DNA of 64,000 nt from Nitrosomonadales bacterium (GTDB taxonomy: Bacteria; Pseudomonadota; Gammaproteobacteria; Burkholderiales; Gallionellaceae), in assembly GCA_023259055.1 (NCBI GenBank), contig JAHFQZ010000005.1, forward strand, positions 205,237-269,236, in the 5' to 3' direction. The stretch's first letter is position 1. Each line of letters opens with the position of its first letter. A program made the translations under genes and the position numbers. Under the pieces are notes generated by a model. That model had not been told where the DNA came from. It made no database searches and saw only the letters and a list, made by a program, of their open reading frames with translations. Shown here one piece after another: positions 29,447-39,534 of the stretch.

Positions 29447-29875
29447 ATGGAATTGGTGTGGACGGATGATCTGAGTATAGGGAATGCAATGATCGATGCA
29501 GACCACAAGATGTTACTGGATATGGTCAACGGAGTGGTGCATGCGATCGAAATTGGAGACTGCTCAGTCTTGTCGTACGCGTTCGATCTGCTCGATGGCA
29601 AGTTGCGCACCCATTGTGCCCAAGAGGAAAATATTGCCCAGGCAATCAATTTTACTTTCACCCGGCACAAACTGGCGGAACAATATATTCTGAGGGAGCT
29701 TAATTATTTAAAAGATGAATTGTTAGACAGGAATTGCGTGTGTTGTGAGGATGCGATCAAGCATTATTCCGATTCGTTGAGAGGGTTGTTGATTGGTCAT
29801 ATCACTGAGGATGACAGGTTGATGAAACCAGTTCTGCAAAGCTATCCATATAACTTTAATCCCGTTGGATCGTGA
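29447..29875 (+). CDS. bacteriohemerythrin-like protein
   Basis: A 142-residue four-helix diiron protein starting MELVWTDDLSIGNAMIDADH, the usual bacteriohemerythrin opening, with further ligand motifs THCAQEE, RHK and GHITEDD. Such proteins bind O2 or NO at a carboxylate-bridged diiron site. The usual second His of the HxxxH pair in the third helix appears to be missing: RHKLAEQYIL has Glu where His is expected, and CVCC follows. Start 29447 has GGAGG 5 nt upstream; an ATG 12 nt earlier is also in frame. It lies just downstream of the two-component pair and behind a copy of the three-copy leader element. Confidence 0.82.
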   Translation: MELVWTDDLSIGNAMIDADHKMLLDMVNGVVHAIEIGDCSVLSYAFDLLDGKLRTHCAQEENIAQAINFTFTRHKLAEQYILRELNYLKDELLDRNCVCCEDAIKHYSDSLRGLLIGHITEDDRLMKPVLQSYPYNFNPVGS

Positions 29876-30002
29876 GTTCGCTCAGGCGGAATCTGTTGAT
29901 TGTTGCGCGAATATTTAATGCAGGGGCTGTTCACGATGTCGCAGCTCTTGATGGGGAAAAAGAGTCAACTCCCTGACTGTCAGTGTGCTGGGTGTGTGCC
30001 AT

Positions 30003-30095
30003 GTCAGGCAAACACTGACAATGAAATTTCCTCATTCCCTACGCCACAATCAGGCAAACACCTATGCAAATTCCGTGAGCGGTGGAGCATCATAG
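30003..30095 (+). promoter_or_regulatory. three-copy leader element, copy 3 (upstream of receiver protein)
   Basis: Hairpin GTCAG-GCAAACA-CTGAC (30003-30019), pyrimidine-rich spacer, and the invariant box TCAGGCAAACACCTATGCA (30050-30068), with the two GCAAACA cores again exactly 46 nt apart. Copies 1 and 3 also share the upstream GCTGG-TGTGTGCC-TGTCAGG stretch. GTGTGTGCC there can pair with GGCAAACAC of the hairpin, giving a possible alternative fold. The box ends 79 nt before the receiver ATG. Confidence 0.7.
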
Positions 30096-30147
30096 TAACA
30101 GGCGAATTTTGCAGATTTATGCAGCGCAGCAATTATGGGACAGCTCG

Positions 30148-30555
30148 ATGAATGTATTTATTGTGGAAGATTCGGATGTTGTGCGCGAGCACATGCAGTC
30201 CATGCTGTCCGCGATTCCCGGAGTTGAGGTGGTCGGTTATGCGGTGGATGAGCTGGGTGCGATAGAACGCATCAATACGTTGTTGCCTGATGTTGTGACC
30301 CTTGATATCAGCCTGCAACCAGGGTCGGGGATCAGAGTGTTGGAAAACATCAAAAAGAAACATCCCGCGATGAAAGTCATCGTTCTGACTAATTACACCG
30401 ACGAGTTTTACGCCAACAGCTGCAAGCTTGCCGGGGCCGATTGTTTCTTCGACAAAACATTTCAGTTTTCGCGAGTCCGTTCGGCTTTGTGGTCATGGAT
30501 TAACACCGAACACATTATCAAAAAGGCTGCCGGCTTGCCCGCACCGGAAAAATGA
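30148..30555 (+). CDS. stand-alone receiver-domain response regulator
   Basis: A 135-residue single-domain CheY-like receiver: acidic pocket FIVEDSDVVREH, phosphorylated Asp in VVTLDISLQPG, switch Thr in VIVLTNYTDEFY, and conserved Lys in CFFDKTF. There is no output domain, so it would act by protein contact or as a phosphate sink. It starts downstream of a three-copy leader element and is followed 47 nt later by an orphan coiled-coil protein. No kinase lies directly beside it; the PAS kinase 1.6 kb upstream is a candidate. Confidence 0.88.
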   Translation: MNVFIVEDSDVVREHMQSMLSAIPGVEVVGYAVDELGAIERINTLLPDVVTLDISLQPGSGIRVLENIKKKHPAMKVIVLTNYTDEFYANSCKLAGADCFFDKTFQFSRVRSALWSWINTEHIIKKAAGLPAPEK

Positions 30556-30602
30556 AACACGGTCATTAATAATTATTTATATCCTTATTCGGAGATCATG
30601 TC

Positions 30603-31001
30603 ATGGTTCAGTTCTTGCAATCCAATTTATCTGAGATATCAATCGGTGCAAACGAAATTTTGACTACCGTCCCAGGTTCATCAAACAGGCAATTTCCGGT
30701 GCGATCGAGTACCCATGCAATAAAAAAATTGGAGGCTGAGCTGAACGAGCATCGATACTACCTTGAACGGAAAGTGGAACAGAGAACCGAGCAATTGGTG
30801 AAGTGCATAAAATTGCTTGAATCCTGCAATACCACATTGTGCGAGAAGCTCGCACAAGCTAAGAGGGATATTGCTGTACTACAAAAACAAATTGATAGTA
30901 ACCTGACCGGCACAGAATTCAATGGTAGTTCCAGGCTGTCAACATGCTTTAGCAAGAGGACACAAAATCAGGCTGAGCCAGAAGGCAGGATGGCTGCGTA
31001 G
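30603..31001 (+). CDS. orphan coiled-coil protein resembling a kinase linker
   Basis: A 132-residue protein with a central helix AELNEHRYYLERKVEQRTEQ that continues as a long heptad pattern (about residues 42-100). This sequence type is the signalling helix that normally joins a sensor domain to a kinase or GGDEF domain (LExxVxxRTxxL), yet here it stands alone with a disordered, Ser/Asn-rich head and tail. It may be a remnant of a larger signalling gene, or a small scaffold for the receiver encoded upstream. The decayed GGDEF fragment beginning near 31100 is consistent with a broken fusion, although the frames are not continuous. Confidence 0.5.
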   Translation: MVQFLQSNLSEISIGANEILTTVPGSSNRQFPVRSSTHAIKKLEAELNEHRYYLERKVEQRTEQLVKCIKLLESCNTTLCEKLAQAKRDIAVLQKQIDSNLTGTEFNGSSRLSTCFSKRTQNQAEPEGRMAA

Positions 31002-31099
31002 GCATGTAATTCCCTGGCTCTATTAACATTACCCTTTACTGGTCCCGGTATCCTCGACCGCTGGCGTCGCCTGTTCATGGGCGAAATACATCAAAGCGA

Positions 31100-31450
31100 T
31101 GGGCAAGGGCTCGAGCTATTGTTGCAGCGTCGCGATGATTCCTCCTCTTCCATGCACATCCCGACAATCTGCGCCTACAGGACATTGATAAAACCGAGTG
31201 TCTATCGATCAATCTAGCATCGTTGCGTAAAAGATTCGCGCCATTCTGGCTGAGCCTTATATGGTTAAAATTCAGCAAAATAGCAAAGCGACAACCACCG
31301 AGGAGTACCATTCACGTCGAATATCGGCGTGGTGTTGTTCATCAATCACTAAGCCAGCCATGATGACATTATCAAGTGCGCCGATATGGCAATGTGTCAG
31401 GCAAAAGAAGAGGTAGGTAATCTGATCCGATTCTTCGAACTGAAGGGGGT
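31100..31450 (+). pseudogene. decayed GGDEF (diguanylate cyclase) fragment
   Basis: Conceptual translation in more than one frame recovers pieces of the C-terminal half of a GGDEF domain: FLLFHAHPDN near 31141-31170, KIRAILAEPYMVKIQ at 31231-31275, and, after a frameshift, GVVLFINH then ASHDDIIKCADMAMCQAKEE at about 31327-31415, ending LIRFFEL. Stop codons TAA replace what would be GAA before KIR and after FINH. The rest of the domain is gone. It is therefore a dead cyclase remnant, on the same strand as the signalling genes before it. Confidence 0.65.
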
Positions 31451-31536
31451 GAATTCGGGGGGTGCACGAAACGCGCGGAATTGACTCCCTCTCTGTGCTA
31501 GAATGCGCGCCCTTTTCACATAGCAAGGCTGTTTCC

Positions 31537-33345
<1,809 letters not shown>

Positions 33346-33370
33346 GTTGGTGAGCTTGCAGGTGAAGTAG

Positions 33371-33393
33371 AAGGGGCGCGCAAGCGCCCCTTG
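33371..33393 (+). terminator. terminator hairpin after typA
   Basis: The perfect 9-bp stem AAGGGGCGC / GCGCCCCTT with a GCAA loop directly follows typA. The T run is short and interrupted, so termination may be partial. Confidence 0.55.
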
Positions 33394-33448
33394 TCACTTG
33401 GGCTTGAGGTTGGTTTATACTGAGCCGACATTCACAACGGAGGATGCC

Positions 33449-34240
33449 ATGAAAAATTTCTTGTTGCTCGCCGGATTCATGTTTGTTACTGCCGCGTCCC
33501 ACGCCGCCGTTCAGGGCAGGGAAGTCAGCTATAGCGCCAACGGCACCACGCTCAAGGGCTATGTCGCCTACGACGACGCGGCACAAGGCAAGCGCCCCGG
33601 TATCCTGGTGGTGCATGAATGGTGGGGACACAACGAATACGCGCGCAAGCGCGCACGCATGCTGGCGGGGCAGGGCTACACCGCGCTGGCGCTGGATATG
33701 TACGGCGATGGCAAGCAGGCGCACCATCCTGATGATGCACAAAAATTTTCCAGCGAAGTGAGCCAAAACGAAAAACTCGCCAAGGCGCGTTTCGATGCTG
33801 CGCTCGAACTGATCAAAAATGAAAAGACGGTGGATGCCACCAGAATCGCTGCCATCGGCTATTGCTTCGGTGGCTCGGTAGTGCTGAACATGGCGCGACT
33901 CGGCGAACCCCTCAAGGCCGTGCTGAGCTTTCACGGCGGCCTGGTTGCGCAACACCCGGCGGAAGCAGGCCGAATCAAGGCGCGTATCGCCTCCTTCACC
34001 GGCGAGGACGACCCGTTCATTCCCGCCGCTCAGGTCGCGGCGTTCCGCCAGGAGATGGACAAGGCGGGCGTGACCTACAAGGCAGTGACCTACCCCGGCG
34101 CCAAACATGCTTTTACAAATCCGGAAGCCGATAAATACGGACAGGAATTCAAGCTGCCGCTTGCCTACAACGCGGCAGCGGACAAGGCTTCGTGGAATGC
34201 GGGCTTGGCGTTTCTCGCTGATGCGTTAAAGAACCAGTAG
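33449..34240 (+). CDS. secreted dienelactone hydrolase family protein
   Basis: A 263-residue alpha/beta hydrolase with a signal peptide (MKNFLLLAGFMFVTAASHA) and the dienelactone hydrolase catalytic residues: nucleophile Cys in GYCFGGS (about residue 139), Asp in TGEDDPFIP and His in YPGAKHAFTNP. The oxyanion region HEWWGHNEYAR is typical of the group. Start 33449 has GGAGG 5 nt upstream. It is monocistronic by spacing, and the physiological ester or lactone substrate is unknown. A hairpin GGCAGG / CCTGCC at 34262-34279 follows the stop. Confidence 0.85.
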   Translation: MKNFLLLAGFMFVTAASHAAVQGREVSYSANGTTLKGYVAYDDAAQGKRPGILVVHEWWGHNEYARKRARMLAGQGYTALALDMYGDGKQAHHPDDAQKFSSEVSQNEKLAKARFDAALELIKNEKTVDATRIAAIGYCFGGSVVLNMARLGEPLKAVLSFHGGLVAQHPAEAGRIKARIASFTGEDDPFIPAAQVAAFRQEMDKAGVTYKAVTYPGAKHAFTNPEADKYGQEFKLPLAYNAAADKASWNAGLAFLADALKNQ

Positions 34241-34332
34241 GGAAAAATCACATAAGACGCAGGCAGGGCGCTTCCTGCCCTGCTTCAGATGTGATGCCTT
34301 ATACTGCGCACATCCTTTCATTCTGAACAATC

Positions 34333-35613
34333 ATGCTGGAAACTTCGCTAATTGCCGCCGTGCTGGTGTTGGTCGTCGCTCTTATAGTATTGCAGCTGCG
34401 TCAGCCTGCGCGTGTCGCACGAGTGCTGGAGCAGCAGCACCGCGCCATGCTGACCGATCTGCACGATGGCCTGAATAAACAGGGCGACCGGTTGATAGCG
34501 GCGCAGGCTGCTGAAGCGGAGCGGCTGCGCGTGGCGGTGAGCGAAGAGTTGCGCCTCACACGCGATGCGATCGCTGCACTGCAAGCCAAGCAGGACGTGT
34601 TGCGCAGCGAGATACTGGCGCAGACTCTGGCGAAGCTGGCGGAGCAGGGGCGCGAAGACCAGAAACTGATTCAGGATTCTTTCCGCAACGCCACGCAACA
34701 TCTTGCGAACAGCATCGAAACCTTGTCCAAGACGGTGGACGGGCGGCTGGAATTGATCGGCGGCAAGGTGAACGAGCGGCTGGACGAGGGCTTCAAGAAG
34801 ACCAACGAGACTTTCGTCAGCGTGATGGCGAGGTTGGCGACGATAGACGAGGCGCAGAAAAAAATTGACGGCCTCACCACCAACATGGTGAGCTTACAGG
34901 AGCTGTTGGGAGACAAGCGCTCGCGCGGTGCGTTCGGCGAGGTGCAACTGGAAGGCTTGGTGCGCAATATCATGCCGCCGCAATCCTATGCTTTACAGCA
35001 CACCTTGCCCAATGGCACGCGTGCCGATTGCGTGCTGATGCTGCCGGAGCCGACCGGCATGGTTGCGGTGGACGCGAAGTTTCCGCTGGAAAATTACCAC
35101 CGCATGTTTGCTGCGGGGCTGGCCGAGTCTGACAAGGCGCTGGCGCAGCGCCAGTTCAAAGCCGACATCAAAAAGCATGTGGACGATATCAGCAGCAAAT
35201 ACATCATTCCGGGAGTGACTTCGGACGGCGCAGTGATGTTCGTTCCCGCCGAGGCGGTGTTCGCCGAGATCCATGCGCACCATCCGGATGTGGTGGATTA
35301 TGCTATGCAGCGGAGGGTGTGGGTGGTGTCGCCCACCACACTGATGGCGGTGCTGAACACCGCGCGCGCGGTGATGAAGGATGTGGAAACGCGCAAGCAG
35401 GTGCACATCATCCAGGATGAACTGGGCAAGCTGGGCAAGGACTTCGGCCGTTTCGACGAGCGCATGAAAAAACTGGCGGAGCACATCCGCCAGGCGAACA
35501 AGGACGTGGAAGACGTGCAAATCAGCAGCCGTAAAATTACCGAGCAGTTCGCCAAAATCGAACGTGTGGAACTGGATCATCCAGTCGCGTTGCCGAAAGC
35601 AAGCGCTGAATAG
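34333..35613 (+). CDS. rmuC: DNA recombination protein RmuC
   Basis: A 426-residue RmuC-family protein: an N-terminal membrane helix (LIAAVLVLVVALIVLQL), a long coiled coil (about 40-190), and the conserved nuclease-like domain with GAFGEVQLE, VAVDAKFPLENY and VVSPTTLMAVLNTARAV. RmuC limits inversion at short inverted repeats, which is of interest given the many palindromes in this window. It stands alone between the hydrolase and nadE. Confidence 0.92.
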   Translation: MLETSLIAAVLVLVVALIVLQLRQPARVARVLEQQHRAMLTDLHDGLNKQGDRLIAAQAAEAERLRVAVSEELRLTRDAIAALQAKQDVLRSEILAQTLAKLAEQGREDQKLIQDSFRNATQHLANSIETLSKTVDGRLELIGGKVNERLDEGFKKTNETFVSVMARLATIDEAQKKIDGLTTNMVSLQELLGDKRSRGAFGEVQLEGLVRNIMPPQSYALQHTLPNGTRADCVLMLPEPTGMVAVDAKFPLENYHRMFAAGLAESDKALAQRQFKADIKKHVDDISSKYIIPGVTSDGAVMFVPAEAVFAEIHAHHPDVVDYAMQRRVWVVSPTTLMAVLNTARAVMKDVETRKQVHIIQDELGKLGKDFGRFDERMKKLAEHIRQANKDVEDVQISSRKITEQFAKIERVELDHPVALPKASAE

Positions 35614-35675
35614 TTGACTGCCGTAAACGTTGGTATGATACCCAGCCATCGAAAAATATCAATTTTGAGACCAGA

Positions 35676-37280
35676 ATGAAACTCGCAATCGCACAAATCA
35701 ATTGCACCGTCGGTGATCTGGCCGGCAATTCCGCCAGGATACTCGCCTGCGCCGAACAGGCCAAACAACAGGGTGCGCAACTACTGCTGACTCCAGAGCT
35801 GAGCCTGTGCGGTTATCCGCCGGAAGATCTGCTGCTGCGTGACGGCTTTTATCAGGCATGCGCGCAAGCGCTGGATGAACTTGCCGGAAAGATATCGGAC
35901 ATTGCAGTGGTGGTGGGCCATCCGCATGAGCAGGACGGGAAGCGCTACAACGCGGCTTCGCTGCTCAGGGATGGTGAGATTGCCGCAACTTATCTCAAGC
36001 AATTTTTGCCGAATTATGCAGTGTTCGACGAGAAGCGATATTTTGATCACGGCACAGAGCCATGCGTGTTTGAGATAAATGGAATTCGGTTTGCGCTGAG
36101 TATTTGCGCGGATATTTGGGAGCCTGATGCCGCTCGTTATGCGCGCAATGCCGGTGCGCAAGTGTTGCTGGTGCTGAATGCATCGCCGTATGCCATACAA
36201 AAACAGGAGGCGCGCTATCAGGTTATTCGCGAGCGTATTGCTGAAACCGGCATGGCGGTGATTTATGCCAACCTGGTGGGTGGGCAGGATGAGCTGATTT
36301 TTGACGGGGGCTCGTTCGCAATGGACCGGCATGGCGTTCTGACTGCGCAAGGCAAGCACTTTGAAGAGGTATTGTTGATGCTGGAAATCCGGGATGATTT
36401 GCGCCCATCCGGGGAAAGCGTTGCTGCATTGAGCGAAGAAGCCGGCGTCTATCGCGCGTTGTGCCTCGGTGTGCGCGACTATATCGGCAAGAACAGCTTT
36501 CCGGGCGTATTGCTGGGATTGTCGGGCGGGATCGATTCCGCGCTGACCCTGGCGATTGCAGCGGATGCGCTGGGTGCGGAAAAGGTTCATGCGGTGATGA
36601 TGCCGTCGCCCTTCACCGCGCAGATCAGCCTGGATGATTCGCGCGAAATGGTGAAAATCCTTGGCGTGCACTATGACGAACTTCCCATTGAGACGATGTT
36701 CCAGAGCTATTTGTCCACACTGGAAACTGCTTTCGCCGGGCGCCCCGTGGATACCACCGAAGAAAATTTGCAGGCGCGCATACGCGGCACGCTGTTGATG
36801 GCCCTGTCGAACAAGCTCGGCTCGCTGGTGCTGACCACGGGCAACAAGTCCGAAATGACCGTGGGCTATGCCACGCTGTACGGCGATATGGCAGGCGGTT
36901 TTGCGGTATTGAAGGATGTAAGCAAAACGCTGGTATACCGCCTTGCGCGCTACCGGAACACGCTGGGACAGGTGATCCCTGAGCGCATCATCACACGCGC
37001 GCCGAGCGCCGAACTGCGCGCCGACCAGACCGACCAGGACAGCCTGCCGCCCTATGATGTGCTGGATGCCATCATGGCGTGCTATGTCGAGCAGAATCTC
37101 GCGATCCCTGAAATCATTGCACGCGGATACTCCGAAGCGGATGTGCGCCGGGTGGTGTACTTGATTCGCATCAGCGAATACAAACGCCGCCAATCCGCCG
37201 TAGGTATCCGCGTTACGGAACGCAGTTATGGCAAGGACTGGCGATATCCGATTACGGTGCGATATCAGGACGGCTTCTAA
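35676..37280 (+). CDS. nadE: glutamine-dependent NAD+ synthetase
   Basis: A 534-residue two-domain enzyme making NAD+ from nicotinate adenine dinucleotide with glutamine as ammonia donor. The N-terminal nitrilase-type glutaminase has its Glu, Lys and Cys in TPELSLCGYPPED, LKQFLPNYAVFDEKRYF and ALSICADIWEP. The synthetase domain has the P-loop LGLSGGIDSALTLA and the later TTGNKSEMTVGYATLYGDM. The length and C-terminal RWPI-like ending (KDWRYPITVRYQDGF) fit the bacterial long form. Confidence 0.96.
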   Translation: MKLAIAQINCTVGDLAGNSARILACAEQAKQQGAQLLLTPELSLCGYPPEDLLLRDGFYQACAQALDELAGKISDIAVVVGHPHEQDGKRYNAASLLRDGEIAATYLKQFLPNYAVFDEKRYFDHGTEPCVFEINGIRFALSICADIWEPDAARYARNAGAQVLLVLNASPYAIQKQEARYQVIRERIAETGMAVIYANLVGGQDELIFDGGSFAMDRHGVLTAQGKHFEEVLLMLEIRDDLRPSGESVAALSEEAGVYRALCLGVRDYIGKNSFPGVLLGLSGGIDSALTLAIAADALGAEKVHAVMMPSPFTAQISLDDSREMVKILGVHYDELPIETMFQSYLSTLETAFAGRPVDTTEENLQARIRGTLLMALSNKLGSLVLTTGNKSEMTVGYATLYGDMAGGFAVLKDVSKTLVYRLARYRNTLGQVIPERIITRAPSAELRADQTDQDSLPPYDVLDAIMACYVEQNLAIPEIIARGYSEADVRRVVYLIRISEYKRRQSAVGIRVTERSYGKDWRYPITVRYQDGF

Positions 37281-37333
37281 ATCTAATTCCATTTGACGCC
37301 AAGTTTTGTTACAATGCGCCGCAATTTGTAGAT

Positions 37334-37353
37334 GGGCTTCGAGCCCGTTTTTT
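37334..37353 (+). terminator. terminator-like hairpin in the rimP-nusA leader
   Basis: The stem GGGCT-TCG-AGCCC followed directly by G and six T residues lies 18 nt before the rimP start, not after a gene. A likely -10, TACAAT, is near 37310. This placement suggests attenuation of the rimP-nusA-infB operon, perhaps sensed through NusA itself, rather than simple termination of nadE. Confidence 0.65.
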
Positions 37354-37370
37354 ATTTGTGGGTCGTAATC

Positions 37371-37796
37371 ATGGATGTGGTGAAGCTGGTCGAAACGACG
37401 GTAAACGGCTTGGGCTATGAGCTGGTGGACATTGAGCGCTCGGGTCGCGGCATGTTGCGCGTGTTCATAGACAAGCCGGAAGGTATCGCAGTTGATGATT
37501 GCCAAACGGTGAGTAATCAGCTGACGCGGCTGTTTCTGGTCGAGAACGTGGATTATGACCGGCTCGAAGTTTCTTCCCCGGGATTAGACAGGCCGCTGAA
37601 GAAGGAAGCGGACTTTCTGAGGTTTGCCGGACAGAAAGCGCAACTTAAGCTGCGTATGCCGATGGCGGGGCGCAAGAACTTTGTGGGTGTCATCGGTGCG
37701 GTAAACGATGGAATATTGCAGTTGGATATGGATGGCAGTCAGGTGGCAATCGAACTGTCAAATTTGGACAAGGCGCGTTTAGTGCCGACTTTTTAG
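37371..37796 (+). CDS. rimP: ribosome maturation factor RimP
   Basis: A 141-residue RimP with the conserved [20 protein letters not shown] and the [15 protein letters not shown] motif, and a C-terminal SH3-like domain. It helps assemble the 30S subunit. The start is the conserved [11 protein letters not shown] at 37371; the longer open frame passes through the leader hairpin. First gene of the rimP-nusA-infB-rbfA-truB operon. Confidence 0.94.
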   Translation: MDVVKLVETTVNGLGYELVDIERSGRGMLRVFIDKPEGIAVDDCQTVSNQLTRLFLVENVDYDRLEVSSPGLDRPLKKEADFLRFAGQKAQLKLRMPMAGRKNFVGVIGAVNDGILQLDMDGSQVAIELSNLDKARLVPTF

Positions 37797-37849
37797 ATGT
37801 AGGGTGTGTTCCACCCTGCAGATGCAGGTAATTAGCCGGAGAAAATAGT

Positions 37850-39322
37850 ATGAGTCGTGAAATTTTGTTGCTGGTGGATGCGCTGTCGCGTGAAAAGAGC
37901 GTGGATAAGGATGTCGTTTTCGAAGCGCTGGAATCCGCCTTGGCTTCTGCGACCAAAAAACGCTTTGCGGATGAAGCCGATGTGCGTGTGAAGATCGATC
38001 GCAATACCGGCGAATACGAATCTTTCCGCCGCTGGGAAGTGATGGACGACGAAACCTTCGAGACCCCGGATTTGCACATCAAGCTGGAAGAAGCGCAAAA
38101 GCGCAATCCCGATATTCAGGTCGGCGAATTTATTGAGGAGCCTCTGGAGTCCATTGAATTCGGGCGTATCGGGGCACAAGCTGCTAAGCAGGTTATTTTC
38201 CAGAAGATACGTGATGCCGAGCGCGAGCAGGTTCTAAGCGATTTTATGGATCGCAAGGAACATCTGATTTCAGGCACCGTGAAACGCCTGGAACGAGGCA
38301 ATGCGCTAATTGAATTCGGCAAAATAGAAGCTTTGCTGCCACGCGACCAGATGATCCCGAAGGAAAATATGCGCGTCGGTGACCGTGTCAAGGCGCATTT
38401 GTTGCGGGTGGATCGTGGCGCGCGCGGGCCGCAAGTGATCCTGTCGCGCACTTCCAATGAATTGCTGGTCAAGCTGTTCGAGCTGGAAGTGCCTGAGATT
38501 GAAGAAAAGTTGCTGGAAATTGTCAGCGCGGCGCGCGACCCCGGTTCGCGCGCCAAGATTGCAGTGCAATCGCATGATCAGCGCATCGATCCGATCGGCA
38601 CCTGCGTCGGGATGCGTGGCTCCCGTGTGCAGGGTGTAACCAACGAGCTTGCCGGTGAACGTGTAGATATCATTCTGTGGTCGGATGATCCTGCCACTTA
38701 TGTCATCAACGCGCTGGCTCCCGCCGAAGTGAGCAGTATTGTCGTGGATGAAGAGCGGCACAGCATGGATGTGGTAGTCGAGGAAGAAAACCTGGCGCAG
38801 GCGATTGGACGCGGCGGCCAAAATGTGCGTCTGGCCTGTGAGTTGACAGGATGGGAGCTCAATATCATGACTGTCGAGCAGTCCAATGAAAAACATAATG
38901 AGGAGTTCTCCAAAACTCGTTCGGTGTTTATGGAAAAGCTGGATGTGGATGAGGAAGTCGCTGACATTCTGGTGCAGGAAGGATTCAATACTCTGGAAGA
39001 AGTTGCGTATGTGCCTTTGGAGGAAATGCTGGAAATCGAATCATTCGATGAAGCGACTGTGAATGAATTGCGCACCCGTGCGCGTAGTGCACTGTTAAAT
39101 GCGGCGATTGCCAATGAAGAAAAAGTGGAGCACGGTATAGAAGATTTGCTCAAGCTGGAAGGCATGGACGAGCAAACCGCGCGAGTTCTGGCTGCCAAGG
39201 GTGTTGCGACGCAGGAACAATTGGCAGACCTGGATGTGGATGAGTTGGTGGAGCTTTCTGGCATGGATAGCGAACGTGCAAATACTTTGATTATGACGGC
39301 ACGCGCACCTTGGTTTGCTTAA
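37850..39322 (+). CDS. nusA: transcription elongation/termination factor NusA
   Basis: A 490-residue NusA: N-terminal RNA polymerase-binding domain ([16 protein letters not shown]), an S1 domain ([18 protein letters not shown]), KH1 and KH2 domains ([36 protein letters not shown]), and two acidic C-terminal repeats (about 355-490), as in E. coli and other proteobacteria. It controls pausing, termination and antitermination. A GGAGAAA ribosome binding site precedes the ATG. Confidence 0.96.
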   Translation: MSREILLLVDALSREKSVDKDVVFEALESALASATKKRFADEADVRVKIDRNTGEYESFRRWEVMDDETFETPDLHIKLEEAQKRNPDIQVGEFIEEPLESIEFGRIGAQAAKQVIFQKIRDAEREQVLSDFMDRKEHLISGTVKRLERGNALIEFGKIEALLPRDQMIPKENMRVGDRVKAHLLRVDRGARGPQVILSRTSNELLVKLFELEVPEIEEKLLEIVSAARDPGSRAKIAVQSHDQRIDPIGTCVGMRGSRVQGVTNELAGERVDIILWSDDPATYVINALAPAEVSSIVVDEERHSMDVVVEEENLAQAIGRGGQNVRLACELTGWELNIMTVEQSNEKHNEEFSKTRSVFMEKLDVDEEVADILVQEGFNTLEEVAYVPLEEMLEIESFDEATVNELRTRARSALLNAAIANEEKVEHGIEDLLKLEGMDEQTARVLAAKGVATQEQLADLDVDELVELSGMDSERANTLIMTARAPWFA

Positions 39323-39335
39323 GCAGGTAAGTGTC

Positions 39336-39522
39336 AGAGCCTATTTCAGCAGGTTTCATACCCCCGCGTTTGGTCTGGGCGCGGATGGATGCAAGGCGCG
39401 GCGTGCAGCCAATGGTTATTCTATTGGCAAGCGGCGCAACGCGGCAGACGCCGCGCCCAGACCAAACCCGAAGGGCAGTTTTGCCTGCGGCGCGGGGTAT
39501 AAAACCTACTGAAATAGGCTCT
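39336..39522. repeat. 187-bp palindromic MITE-like element between nusA and infB
   Basis: The ends are exact inverted repeats, AGAGCCTATTTCAG and CTGAAATAGGCTCT. Inside, further arms pair almost end to end: TTTGGTCTGGGCGCGG-like on the left against CCGCGCCCAGACCAAA-like on the right, and GCCAAT against ATTGGC near the centre. The whole unit can fold into one long hairpin. It has no open frame and no clear target duplication, and ends 12 nt before the infB ATG. Confidence 0.8.
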
Positions 39523-39534
39523 TAAAGGATAGTA

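Noticed and set aside
31390..31405. GTGTCAGGCAAAAG, similar to the three-copy leader element
   Set aside because: It lies inside the GGDEF remnant and codes for the CQAKEE part of that domain; the second box and the spacing are absent.
35781..37505. 574-aa minus-strand frame opposite nadE
   Set aside because: It is His/Gln/Arg rich in the manner of an antisense shadow and runs over the rimP start.
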